From contig JBEOJY010000001.1 in the NCBI GenBank assembly GCA_040275305.1, forward strand, positions 1 through 64,000: a DNA stretch of 64,000 bases, given 5' to 3'. The notes beneath the pieces were generated by a model. The model ran no database searches, was not told the DNA's origin, and was given only the letters and a program-made list of their open reading frames with translations. How positions within the stretch are numbered: position 1 is the stretch's first letter; each line of letters starts with the position of its first letter. Both the position numbers and the translations under genes were made by a program. Shown in pieces: positions 25,632 to 34,800 of the stretch. Source of the stretch: JBEOJY01 sp040275305. Lineage in GTDB: Bacteria; Pseudomonadota; Alphaproteobacteria; UBA9219.

Positions 25632-26156
25632 TTAGAGCGTTGAGTACTGGATGTCCGGCAGCGCGCTTGCGGAGGCGTATTCTGATGAGTTTCTGCAGGA
25701 AGGGCAAATCCGGTTGTGACGGCCTGCGGACTGGAAGCGGCTGAGACACATCAGACAGATACGCTCGGAATATTTAGTGGCGTGTTCTGTCTCGCTGTGT
25801 ATGCCTGTCGCAGATTCGGCGCGCGCGCGCGCCGCTGCGCGCGCGGAAGCAGAGCCTTGGCTCTCGGAAGATTTTTGCTGTCCGGGCTTGCGACCGGGGG
25901 CGGAGCGACGGGGAAGTCCTAAGCGGGCCGCGCGGGTCATGATGGCTGGGATTGATCGGCCCAAGGCGTCTGAAATCTCCTGTGGCGCACATTTGCGCAT
26001 CCACATGACGCGCAGCGTTTCATCCTGCTCGTGCCAGTTTGGTCCGGACAACGCGTTTGATGGCGCAGACGAGGGGATGTCCGTTGGGGGTGTTTCATGT
26101 GGCGGCATTGTTCCGCCTTCTTCCGTCAGGTAATCGGATGTATTCACGCCAGACAA
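25632..26156 (-). CDS. GcrA-like HTH protein with C-terminal zinc-ribbon motif
   Basis: 174 residues from a TTG at 26156; an ATG at 26108 (AAGGCGG upstream) is an equally likely start. The central part W-H-E-Q-D-E-T-L-R-V-M-W-M-R-K-C-A-P-Q-E-I-S-D-A-L-G-R is the GcrA-type N-terminal HTH (W-T-x-E-x-x-x-L-x-x-L-W ... E-I-A-x-x-L-G), followed by A-R-L-G-L-P-R-R-S. A basic Ala/Arg linker leads to C-L-M-C ... C-P-S-C, a likely zinc ribbon. GcrA is a cell-cycle transcription factor in alphaproteobacteria; this is a divergent relative. Its place at the head of the icm genes suggests a regulator of them, which is inference. Confidence 0.65.
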   Translation of the reverse strand: MSGVNTSDYLTEEGGTMPPHETPPTDIPSSAPSNALSGPNWHEQDETLRVMWMRKCAPQEISDALGRSIPAIMTRAARLGLPRRSAPGRKPGQQKSSESQGSASARAAARARAESATGIHSETEHATKYSERICLMCLSRFQSAGRHNRICPSCRNSSEYASASALPDIQYSTL

Positions 26157-26187
26157 TCCTGCCTTGCCTTATTATTCATGGTGTGAG

Positions 26188-26207
26188 ACATGCCCTGAAA
26201 GGCATGT
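26188..26207. other. Short hairpin upstream of the icm block
   Basis: ACATGCC, six-base loop, GGCATGT. It lies between rlmB and the GcrA-like gene, about 30 bases before the latter's first possible start. It could be an operator-like dyad or a weak stem; no T-run on the minus strand. Confidence 0.35.
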
Positions 26208-26379
26208 TCTTCTTCGGTTACATGCCTGCGATTTCGATGAGGGGGCTTGAATAGTCATCTTTTCCCATCGGTTGTCGGTCCGACCTTCTTGGTAGATCCA
26301 ATCCCTCGTTCATAAAGCTTCCCGACTGTCTGAACAAGGAGAAAAGTGATGGCTTTCAATCTTGACCGGAAACAGGGCA

Positions 26380-27255
26380 TTAACTTTTATTTATTTGTTG
26401 TCTGCGCGTTTCATAAAGGGCGATGGCTGCGGCGTTCGAGACGTTGAGGCTGCCGATGGGGCCTTGCGTGGGGAGGTGCGCCAGAAAGTCGCATTTTTGC
26501 TTGGTGAGGTGCCGCAGTCCGTCTCCTTCCGCGCCGAGCACGAGCGCGATTTTGCCTTTCAGGTCGAGATCTTGAAGTTTTTTCTCGCCTTCTTCCGCAA
26601 GGCCTACGATCCAGAATCCCTCTTCGCGCAAGGCGTCGAGCGCGCGCGCGATGTTGACGACGTGAATTTGGGGGATATGTTCGAGCGCTCCGGAGGCTGA
26701 TTTGGCCAGTACGCCCGTTGCCGATGGCGCGTTGCGTTCGGTCATGACGATGGCATCGGCACCAAGGGCAGCGGCGGAGCGTAGAATGGCTCCGGCATTA
26801 TGGGGGTCCGTGACGTGATCGAGCACGAGCACGAGCGTGGCGGGAGGTTCGCGTTGCAAGATGTCATGCAGGGCGGTGTCGGGTAGGGGGCTGGTTTCGA
26901 GCAACAAGCCTTGGTGGACGCTGCCTTGCGGCGTCAGGCGGTCGATTTCGCGCGGTTCACAGATTTTTGGCGCGGGGCGCTTTAAGAGCGCGTCTTGCGC
27001 TTCGGCGGCGGCGGGGGCGAGGTTGTCCCATCCTGCCTTGCTGGCCCAAAGGCGATGGCATTTGCGGCGCGGGTTGAGCCATGCGGCGCTTACGGCGTGC
27101 TGGCCCCAGATCAGTACAGTCCCGGAGCCGGGGCGAGATTCAGCTTTGTCCTGCGGCGGCGGAGGAGGAGGGCTGGATGTCGGCTTGCCCTGCGGCTTTG
27201 CGTGTTGCGGGGCGTGTCGGCGTTTGTTGCGCGGGTTTGTGTGCGTGTTTTTCAT
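26380..27255 (-). CDS. rlmB: 23S rRNA 2'-O-ribose guanosine methyltransferase RlmB (SpoU/TrmH family)
   Basis: 291 residues. N-terminal basic/Pro-rich tail (about 1-45), substrate-binding domain starting L-I-W-G-Q-H-A-V, then the SPOUT catalytic domain with its three motifs: L-D-H-V-T-D-P-H-N-A-G-A-I-L-R-S, L-V-L-G-A-E-G-D-G-L-R and I-P/I-G-S-L-N-V-S-N-A-A-A-I-A-L-Y-E. The enzyme methylates G2251 (E. coli numbering) of 23S rRNA with S-adenosylmethionine. Divergent from tRNA-Tyr, a frequent neighbour pair in alphaproteobacteria as far as I recall. Confidence 0.93.
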   Translation of the reverse strand: MKNTHTNPRNKRRHAPQHAKPQGKPTSSPPPPPPQDKAESRPGSGTVLIWGQHAVSAAWLNPRRKCHRLWASKAGWDNLAPAAAEAQDALLKRPAPKICEPREIDRLTPQGSVHQGLLLETSPLPDTALHDILQREPPATLVLVLDHVTDPHNAGAILRSAAALGADAIVMTERNAPSATGVLAKSASGALEHIPQIHVVNIARALDALREEGFWIVGLAEEGEKKLQDLDLKGKIALVLGAEGDGLRHLTKQKCDFLAHLPTQGPIGSLNVSNAAAIALYETRRQQINKS

Positions 27256-27341
27256 TCCTTTTCATAGCCTGTGCTTGCCTTTTCGACAAGCATTGACAAC
27301 ATGGGGGTAATTCCGATACCAAGCCTTGCCTGTGATATCAG

Positions 27342-27427
27342 GGAGGGGTGGCCGAGTGGTTAATGGCAGCAGACTGTAAATCTGCCCACGCGAGTGTACG
27401 TAGGTTCGAATCCTACCCCCTCCACCA
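27342..27427 (+). tRNA. tRNA-Tyr (anticodon GTA)
   Basis: Complete cloverleaf with acceptor stem GGAGGGG (27342-27348) pairing with CCCCTCC (27417-27423), discriminator A and encoded CCA. Anticodon stem GCAGA/TCTGC encloses loop CTGTAAA with GTA at 27376-27378. T-arm GTAGG/CCTAC encloses TTCGAAT. The long variable arm (CCCACGCGAGTGTACG region) is class II, as expected for Tyr. Confidence 0.97.
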
Positions 27428-27836
27428 CCCTACGCGCGCTAGCGTGGAGGGTGACCTCCCGAAGCACCGCAGGTGCGTAGGGAGACGGCAGGACATAGAA
27501 CACTCGTGCTTCGGGTGGCAGGCCACTCTGTGCTCGTCAAGCAAAAAATGTAGTGGATACCCCAAAGAGTGGGGCATTGGGGCGAGTAGATCATAGCGAG
27601 GCCTCTTAAGGTGGCCACAAAGAACAATGCTCCGTAATCTGTAATTCTCAAAGTTTCGGAGGCCATAAGCCCGGCGTTGAATGAGGTTGCCGCTTATGCG
27701 CAACGCTTTCATCGACACGATGGTTATTGCATGGGCAGGCGCGGCAGGGGTGGCGCATGAGGGCGCCGCGATGTGCAACGCATCAAAGATGCCTGTCGCG
27801 ATTTTGAGGACTGCTGGTTTTTTTCGGTGTGGCGTT
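27428..27836. other. Gene-free stretch after tRNA-Tyr
   Basis: 409 bases with several short open frames on both strands, none with a credible start, domain or ribosome site. It contains the 33-base repeat at 27558-27590 that is also found after tRNA-Phe. A small plus-strand frame at 27681-27875 (64 codons) is not convincing. Confidence 0.5.
27558..27590. repeat. 33-base post-tRNA repeat, copy 1
   Basis: Identical over 33 bases to 43555-43587. The inner part has CCCC ... GGGG ... GGGG pairing potential around CCCCAAAGAGTGGGG. Both copies lie downstream of a tRNA gene on the same strand (131 and 30 bases after the tRNA end). Confidence 0.8.
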
Positions 27837-28619
27837 TTATTTACTGTTAAACCCCAGCGATTCTATGGAGTCTGATGGGCCGCTTCCTTTATTCCAGCCA
27901 CGGGTTGCGGCTGGCCTTTGAGGCGGCAACTGTGCTGGCCTTTGGGTTAGCTGCGCAGATTGCCATTCCACTGCTTGTGGTTGATTATAGGTCGGCGTTT
28001 CGGCGCGTGGCGGAGCGTTTTTGGGGAAAACATGGGCATCGCATTCGCTACATGCAAATTTTATATCGTATTTACGATCAAATTCTTCCCAAGAGGTATT
28101 GTTTCGCCCATCTTGCTGAAGGGTTTGCCATGATTCGTACTTAACCTTGTATTTCAAATAGGGATTCGACGAGTCATCGCGCCCATTATCTTCTAGATAA
28201 CCAGCTTGCTGGTCGCTACCATTGAGCTGTTGCGATTCCTGCGGTTGGCTGGCTTGGAGTTGCTCTTGCGGGGCTGGCACATTGAGGGACAATGCCTTGC
28301 TTGATACATAGCCCGTTTTCCCATTCGCAAGGATTATCGGCGTCCATTTTTGTGTTGAGTACTGCCCTAATTGCTCTTTTGTTCCTTGAACCAATACACT
28401 GCTTCCGTATTCTAATGCTGATACCAATTTTGTTGGCTTGTCTTTTGGGCTAATCTTTGCCCACACCTGAACCTTATCTGCGGTCGTATACATATATTGC
28501 GTTGTGAGCTGGGGGGTAGAGGGCTTTTCAATCGGTGTCGTTGATGCAGTGTTTTGTACGGCCTGTTGTTGGGGGGGGCGTTGGGGTTTTTGGTTTATCG
28601 TCCTTACTACAGACAACAA
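27837..28619 (-). CDS. SH3b-like domain protein, probable frameshifted lipoprotein
   Basis: 260 residues if read from the TTG at 28619. An SH3b-type module spans about 40-112 (Y-T-T-A-D-K-V-Q-V-W-A ... K-T-G-Y-V-S-S-K-A-L); the rest is Gln/Pro-rich with a short C-S-E-C motif. The frame lacks a signal peptide. However, the neighbouring frame just upstream reads S-I-F-A-L-F-I-I-A-A-I-V-V-C, a lipoprotein signal with its Cys at 28609-28611, and runs into a tract of eight G (28571-28578; C on the coding strand). Seven or ten would join the two frames. So the gene may be broken, phase variable or misread. No ATG opens the signal frame (ATT at 28645-28647 is the best candidate). Confidence 0.5.
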   Translation of the reverse strand: MLSVVRTINQKPQRPPQQQAVQNTASTTPIEKPSTPQLTTQYMYTTADKVQVWAKISPKDKPTKLVSALEYGSSVLVQGTKEQLGQYSTQKWTPIILANGKTGYVSSKALSLNVPAPQEQLQASQPQESQQLNGSDQQAGYLEDNGRDDSSNPYLKYKVKYESWQTLQQDGRNNTSWEEFDRKYDIKFACSECDAHVFPKNAPPRAETPTYNQPQAVEWQSAQLTQRPAQLPPQRPAATRGWNKGSGPSDSIESLGFNSK

Positions 28620-28628
28620 TTGCGGCGA

Positions 28629-28886
28629 TTATAAATAATGCAAAAATAGATTTTCTACAGAATCACTAGAATCACTGTCCTTACTGCTTGAGCCGCTGTG
28701 CCCGCCACTTGGGTCGCTGTATCCACTACTTTTTTTGTTTTTGTTTGTATATTCGTCTAGTGCTTGTTCGTGTACAAGTCTATCCACGTGGGATAGACAC
28801 GCCTTGTCATGATATCCTAGATCAATTCCATACGAACCCAATTCTTCTAATTTTTGTTGTCGTAAAAGGTCTTCCGTGAAAGACAT
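28629..28886 (-). CDS. Small hypothetical protein with Ser/Asp-rich tail
   Basis: 85 residues with GGAG seven bases before the ATG. The N-terminal half (L-L-R-Q-Q-K-L-E-E-L-G-S-Y-G-I-D-L) is helical; the C-terminal third is Ser, Asp, Gly and Lys. It ends inside the signal-peptide frame of the next gene, so the two may be coupled. AT-rich relative to the window. No family recognised. Confidence 0.5.
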   Translation of the reverse strand: MSFTEDLLRQQKLEELGSYGIDLGYHDKACLSHVDRLVHEQALDEYTNKNKKSSGYSDPSGGHSGSSSKDSDSSDSVENLFLHYL

Positions 28887-28949
28887 AGCTATCTCCGTTA
28901 ATTGTAATACTCAATAATATTGTAGCAAGCCGCACCTAGGGGGCTGAAG

Positions 28950-29837
28950 TTATGATGGGGTGGGGGATTTTTTTGGGGTTTTTGCCAAAGTTATCCGGCT
29001 TTGTTGATGCGCTTTGGGAGGGGGGGGGAACCCCTCATCTTTCTTTCCGAGCACTTTGAAGCGAGAAAAAGTCTGGCCCGCCGGGTTTGTGTAAGATACT
29101 TGCGCTAGATTGGCGAGTAAGTCGTTGACATGGGTGTCTTCCGGGGAGAATTTTTTGGGTTCTAGCTTTTGTGTCAGAATGTCCCCGGTTTTTGGGGCTC
29201 TCGCAATATCTTGCGCGGATTTGGAGGGGGCTGCGAGAGCAGCGGGCGCAGCTGCGGCTGACGACTGTGCAGGGGCATTAGCAGCAGAGGGGGGGTGTGG
29301 TTGCGCGGTGTTAGCGTTGCCTGTGCCAGCAGTGGCAGGGGGGGGAGTAGGCTGCGCAGTAGGTCGTTGCGGTTTTTGGGCTGGCTGTTTGGCTTTAAAA
29401 TTGTAGTATCTGGGGCGATGTGATCCTCCCGCGCCAGCAGCAGGGGGGGCGGTGTATGTGCCCGTTGGAGGTTGTTGGTTAAAGGTTGCTTTGGCGGCGG
29501 CAAGACCACTTATCGCGTTTATGAGGTCCTGATGTCGTGCTGTTGCTATGGCTTCAGCGATTTTTTCTCTGCGCCTCTGCAAGCGCATTTTTCTGCGCGT
29601 CGCGATAATCTCCTTTTTTCTTTGTTCGTATTCTTTTGTTTTTGCTATCCTTTTTTCGCGGATTTGCTTACGTATCGCTTTGCGTTTTACGCTGAGCGAT
29701 TTTAGTCTTTCTTTACGTTCTTTGGCTTTGTCTTTTTCATTTTTAAGGTGCTTTTGATACCTTTCAATCCCGTCGAAAAGAGGGTTTAGAATCGCTTGAT
29801 TAAAGAAACTTACGATTATTTCATGCGGTTCCGCCAT
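28950..29837 (-). CDS. Hypothetical protein: basic coiled-coil plus Pro/Ala-rich region
   Basis: 295 residues. Short N-terminal segment (H-E-I-I-V-S-F-F-N-Q-A-I-L-N-P-L-F), then a strongly basic coiled-coil (about 27-100, rich in K, R and E), then a low-complexity Pro/Ala/Gln part (about 115-215) and a basic tail. No domain recognised. Its location near the type IVB block and in an AT-rich accessory patch makes a secreted substrate conceivable, but nothing in the sequence proves it. Confidence 0.55.
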   Translation of the reverse strand: MAEPHEIIVSFFNQAILNPLFDGIERYQKHLKNEKDKAKERKERLKSLSVKRKAIRKQIREKRIAKTKEYEQRKKEIIATRRKMRLQRRREKIAEAIATARHQDLINAISGLAAAKATFNQQPPTGTYTAPPAAGAGGSHRPRYYNFKAKQPAQKPQRPTAQPTPPPATAGTGNANTAQPHPPSAANAPAQSSAAAAPAALAAPSKSAQDIARAPKTGDILTQKLEPKKFSPEDTHVNDLLANLAQVSYTNPAGQTFSRFKVLGKKDEGFPPPPKAHQQSRITLAKTPKKSPTPS

Positions 29838-30052
29838 CTGTCGCTCCCGTAGTCTGTTCTTTGTGTTTTGGTGGTCCTGATTTTTCTAATTTCGAGGAAA
29901 GTCTGTCATATATACTTGGTTTTGTCAATTCTTGTTTTGTTTTCAAGGGGTTAGCCGGGATTTGGCGGCTTCTAACGTCTTGATATCAAAACATTTTTGG
30001 TCATTTCTAAGTCCTGCGGGGGAATATGAGGAGAATCTTTGTGGAAAGCGTC

Positions 30053-30156
30053 CTCATCGCAAGGAGTCTTAAGGCGACGTGGCCATGCAGAACCTTTAAG
30101 CGTTATCCCCCTCGTGGCTCTGGATCGCTTCGCCCCAAGAGGGGCTCGCGATGACG
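30053..30156. repeat. Degenerate GCGAGGAGCC-family palindrome
   Basis: TCATCGCAAGGAGTCTTAAGGCGACGTGGC and CTCTGGATCGCTTCGCC...GGGGCTCGCGATGACGTC echo the two arms of 58884-58983 with several changes. It lies downstream of the Hpt gene, in the gap to the accessory patch, where it may mark the border. Confidence 0.55.
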
Positions 30157-30168
30157 TCAACTCTAGGG

Positions 30169-30531
30169 TTACGATGCGCGGGAGATCAGCGCGTTGAGCT
30201 GGGTTTGGACTTTATTCAGCTCGGTTTCGATCTGCGTCAGCATGGCGACTTTTTCTTCGGAGTCGGCGCGGTAGTTATCCTGCGCTTTGCGGCAGAGGTC
30301 GCCCAGAGGGTTGGCTCCCAGATTCAGGCTTATGCCTTTCATCGCGTGCGCGTGGCGACGCCAGAGGGGGGCGTCGTCTTTTTGTTGCGCTTCTTTTAGC
30401 CCTGCGAGTCCTTCGTCTGCGGAAGACAGGAAACTTTTGAATAATTGTGTTTCCAGAGCGCAGTCTCCGCCGGAGATTTCGCGGAGGTTTTTCAGGTCAA
30501 TGGCGGGCTGATCATTAAGGGAGGGTTCCAC
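30169..30531 (-). CDS. Histidine phosphotransfer (Hpt) domain protein
   Basis: 120 residues, one HPt four-helix domain. The phospho-accepting site is H-A-M-K-G-I-S-L-N-L-G-A with His62, the standard H-x-L-K-G-x-x-x-x-x-G pattern. Start overlaps the end of the response-regulator gene by 17 bases, so the two are coupled. It would carry phosphate between the hybrid kinase at 31820 and the response regulator; this chain is inference from proximity. Confidence 0.88.
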   Translation of the reverse strand: MEPSLNDQPAIDLKNLREISGGDCALETQLFKSFLSSADEGLAGLKEAQQKDDAPLWRRHAHAMKGISLNLGANPLGDLCRKAQDNYRADSEEKVAMLTQIETELNKVQTQLNALISRAS

Positions 30532-31531
30532 GCCATGTTCCTTTCGATTGCGAGCGCGTGTTGCTGATATAGCGTTCTATGCAGTCTATGATTTGCTTGC
30601 GGCTGAAGGGTTTGGCGATGAAGGCGTCGACGTTGTTTTGTCGCGCGACTTCCTGTTCTTCTTCATAGTTGTTGGCGGTGACGATGATCACTTGCGCGTT
30701 GGGGTCGAGCTCCTTAATCGCGCGAGCGAGCGTGTGGCCGCTTCCATCCAGAAGTCCAAGGTCGATGAAGACGATGTCGTGCGATCGTTTCAAAAAGAGT
30801 TTCCAGGCGTCCTGCATTTCCTCGACCGCTTCGATGACTGGCGATTCGTTATTGTTGTTGATGCGGACACCGCGCAGAATTTCGCACAGCAGTTTTTGCG
30901 AGAAAAGCTGGTCTTCGACGACCAACATGTGCAGATGCTTGCGGTAGGGTTTTTGGCGAGAACCTTCCTTGTAGATTCGCACCTGTTCCTGTGTGGCTTT
31001 CAGCGTTGACGAGGGGTCTGTATCCGTTTGCGATTCGTCCGGGTCTTCTTCGCCGATAGCGATTTGTTCCTTGGGGAGGTCGGTTTCAGTGCCATCACTC
31101 GGTATACGGGCCGCTTCTTGTTGGATGGAATTACGCAAAGCTGTTCCGGTGGTTGCCAAATCCACATATACGAGGACGGCGCTTGGTTCTACTGTTAAAC
31201 CTTGGCGCAACAAGTTCGCGCTGACCGTGGCGCGCAGATTTCGAAAGACGGCATCGCGTTTGCCTTGCCATGCCAAATAGATATTTCGCTCGGAAGCGAA
31301 GAAGACGTCCGCTATGTCCGCTGTGTGCAGGATCTGGCGTATCGCGACCATGAAGGCCTCGTTTGTAATCGGGCGCAGATATTCCCTTTTGATTAAAACC
31401 AGATGGCGTGTGTCTTGTTCCTGAAGCACCCTGTCGATCAAGGCCAACAAAGGCGTGAAGGAAGTGTGTTCTGAAATGATCTGGCCCATGACCTCAACCC
31501 ATTGCATTCGGGCGCTTTGAGATTGATGCAC
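30515..31531 (-). CDS. Response regulator with unusual N-terminal domain
   Basis: 338 residues. The receiver domain is C-terminal (about 200-325): E206-D207, phospho-acceptor Asp257 in V-F-I-D-L, Thr285 and Lys307 in I-A-K-P-F. The first 150 residues form an unrecognised domain (T-R-H-L-V-L-I-K-R-E-Y ... A-V-L-V-Y-V-D-L-A), followed by an acidic linker. There is no DNA-binding output domain. Divergent from the hybrid kinase gene. A receiver at the C-terminus with an unknown front part is uncommon. Confidence 0.85.
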   Translation of the reverse strand: MHQSQSARMQWVEVMGQIISEHTSFTPLLALIDRVLQEQDTRHLVLIKREYLRPITNEAFMVAIRQILHTADIADVFFASERNIYLAWQGKRDAVFRNLRATVSANLLRQGLTVEPSAVLVYVDLATTGTALRNSIQQEAARIPSDGTETDLPKEQIAIGEEDPDESQTDTDPSSTLKATQEQVRIYKEGSRQKPYRKHLHMLVVEDQLFSQKLLCEILRGVRINNNNESPVIEAVEEMQDAWKLFLKRSHDIVFIDLGLLDGSGHTLARAIKELDPNAQVIIVTANNYEEEQEVARQNNVDAFIAKPFSRKQIIDCIERYISNTRSQSKGTWRGTLP

Positions 31532-31819
31532 TCGCGCTCGTTTATGTTGTCGTAGTATTGCTCAAGGGGATTTCAATTTTATTAATCATAACAGCAATGC
31601 GTGGGGATTCATACAATCGTATTCATCATTACATATAATTTTATGATCTGTGACGGTCTGTCACGCGGCGCATCAAGGTTACTGTTTCTTAGTAAAGACG
31701 AACTTACAACAACTTACCCAGTCTTTAATCCTTGCGCCCCTACTCTGATGAGGCTCGCTTGTTATGGCCTGTTTGTTGATCAGCGTTCCCCTATTTGCTT
31801 GCCGGAGGCGTTTGCCTTG

Positions 31820-34800
31820 ATGTCATTTGTGCATTCTTTTTTTCATTCCGGTCTTGTGGCTTGCCGGGGCGATTTTGGCCTCGATGTCTTGTCGTATCTG
31901 GTTACTTATCTTGGATGTTATACTGGCGTTTCGGTGGAGGCGCTGTTGCATGGAGCGCCGTTGTCGCGTCGCGCTCGCGACTTGGTTCATTTAGCTGCGG
32001 CTTTCGCTTTTGGCACTGCGGTTTGGGGCCTGCATGTCATGGGCATGGTTGCCTGCGGCGTTGAGACAGCTTTCAATCCCGCCATGACATTTTTGTCCAT
32101 GAGCGTGGCGCTTGGTTGTTTCTATATCGTCATCCAGACCCAAATATCCATCAAATCCGTTTGGAGCCGCATTTTGTGCGGCGCGTTGTTCGCGACGTTA
32201 GGGGTGCTCGGCACGCATGTCGTTGGCTTTTATTCGATGCGAATGGCCCAGCCTGCGCAATTTGACTGGGAACACTTGGCCGTTACGGCAGGCGCTGTTT
32301 TTGGCGTTTCCATCGTGTGCATGGCGTTGTTTTCCGCGTCTTGCAGGATTTCATCACGGTTGCGGTGGAAATTCGGCGTGTTTGACTCTTGGCATGCGCT
32401 GTGCGCCGTCTTTTGGGGAGGCGCTGTGGTCGTTTCTCATCATCTTGGTTTGGGGTCGTTTAGTTTTTCCTTGTTTTCGCAATCTTCCGGGATAGAGGGA
32501 TATCATTATGGGATGTTGGTCGTTGTCGTTGCCGTTGTCTCGGTGGCTATATATGTCATCGCCTCGTCGATCGCGCATTATGCGCAACGGCGCGATTCTT
32601 TGCAGGTGGCATCGGGGCGCGCTTTCCCGGTTCGCATGTTGCTTGCCGCATTGTTTATGATTCTGATCACGGCTCTGTGGAACGTCGGCATTGGCTTGTA
32701 TATTAATTTTTCGCTTGAGCATGATGTCAAAAGAATATCCGAAGTCAGTTCGTTATCGCTTAAACTTGATTTTTACGGCGATGCAAGACGTCATGCTTTG
32801 GGACTTTATTTGGCGGACGCGAAGCCGGAGGGCCGGAGCGAGTATCAGGAGAGCGATGCCAAACATGCGCGCGCGGAAGCCCGGCTTGTCGCGGTTGCCG
32901 CAGACGCTGGATTCCGGGAGCTTGTCGCCCTGCTTGACGCCACCAATGACCGGATTCGAGGTATTGACGCGGAGGCTTTTGCGCTTGCGGATGCCGGAAA
33001 CATAGAACTTGCGCAAAGACATTTGGATAAGAGCGAATATATCGCTCTGCTTAAGACCTATGAGAGTAATAATGTGCGTTTATCCGAGATCGCGAATCTC
33101 AGGGCTGCTGAAATTTTTCGCGAGCTTAACAGTAATGTATTGAATAATTTATATATTTCGTTGTTTGTTTTAATTTTGTTGCCTTTGGCATGGCACATGA
33201 TGTTCAGGGCTGTGCATGCTTGGACGACAGAGATGGCCAGAACGAGGGCAAGTCTTACGGAACGGGAAGCCAGCCTCCAGCATTATGTCGATGAAGTGGA
33301 GCGTACGCGCGTGGAAGCTTGGCAGGCGCGCGAAATGGCTGTGCGCGCCAATGCGGCCAAGAGCGACTTTCTGGCTAATATGAGCCATGAAATTCGTTCG
33401 CCGATGAACGGGATTATGGGCATGGCGCGTTTGTTGATCGACAGCGACCTTGCTCCGGAGCAAAGGAGCTGGTGCGATATTATTCTGCATTCAGGCGAGA
33501 CATTGCTCGGACTTATCAATTCCATTCTCGATCTGTCGAAGATCGAGGCGGGGCAAATGAAGCTGGAGGCCGCTCCGTTTGACATGCGTAGCGTTTTCTC
33601 AGAAATCATTGATTTAATGAGCTTGAGGGTACAGGAAAAGAATCTCGATCTTGCCGTAAAAATTGATCCTGATTTGCCTGGTCTCTATGTCGGAGACGCG
33701 GTGCGCATTCGGCAGATTGTGCTGAATTTGTTTAGCAATTCCATTAAGTTTACTTCCAATGGATATATTTTGGTTTCACTTTCCGGAACCAAGGACACGG
33801 TGGCTGGAACTGCGCTCTTAACGATCAGCGTGGAGGATACAGGGATCGGGATTCCGGAGGACAAGCTTGAATATATTTTTGAAAAATTTTCTCAGGCCGA
33901 AGAGTCTACGACCCGGCGCTTCGGTGGAACCGGGCTGGGGTTGGCAATCTGTCGCAGGCTCGTCGAGTTAATGGGGGGGAAACTTCGCGTTCAAAGCGTG
34001 GTTGGTCGAGGCACCACATTTTCGTTTACCGTCACGCTTCCTTTCGTTCCTGACGTTGATTCCGGAAAACTGCCAATTTGTGATTTGCGCGAGCAACGCA
34101 TTCTTTTGCTTTCGGACAGCGCTTTGAGAAGTGGCATTGCGCTGCAGTACATGGAGAATCTTGGCGTATTGTGCAAGGTCTGCACCTCGCCCGTCGAGAT
34201 GGAAATTCATTTGCGCGAGGCTTTGGCGCTTGGCCGTCATTACCATTACATCTATATTGATCATAACGACGATACCCATAAAATCATGGGGTTTATTGCT
34301 CACATACGCACTTTTCCAGAGTTCCGCGAGGTTGGCTTTATCGTCTCGGCATATGTTGGCTCCACATTCTATGCGCGCGCGCATAATAGCCCTCATATCG
34401 CAGCGTTACTTTCACGTCCGGTGTTTCCGGAACTCATAGAGCATGCGCTGCGGATTCTTGTCGATGCTCGTGCCAACAAGCGCTCCGTTCCCATGGTGAC
34501 GCATGAGACTATTCAGAACTTGTTGCAGGGTGGCGTTGGCCAACCGATTCAACAAATGACTTTTCCGGGCATGCGCGTGCTGGTGGTGGACGATATGCCG
34601 GTCAATCAGATTCTTATGATCAAGATTTTAGGCGATCAAGGATGCGTCTGCGATACGGCCTTGAACGGCGCTGACGCAGTGGCCAAAGTAAGAAAACAGG
34701 ATTACGCCATGATTTTTATGGACATCAATATGCCGGAGATGGATGGTTACGAGGCTTCGCGACTTATCAGACGCTTGGAAATCGGTACCGACAAACACGT

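Noticed and set aside
27348..27596. Open frame across tRNA-Tyr
   Set aside because: It overlaps the tRNA and has no domain.
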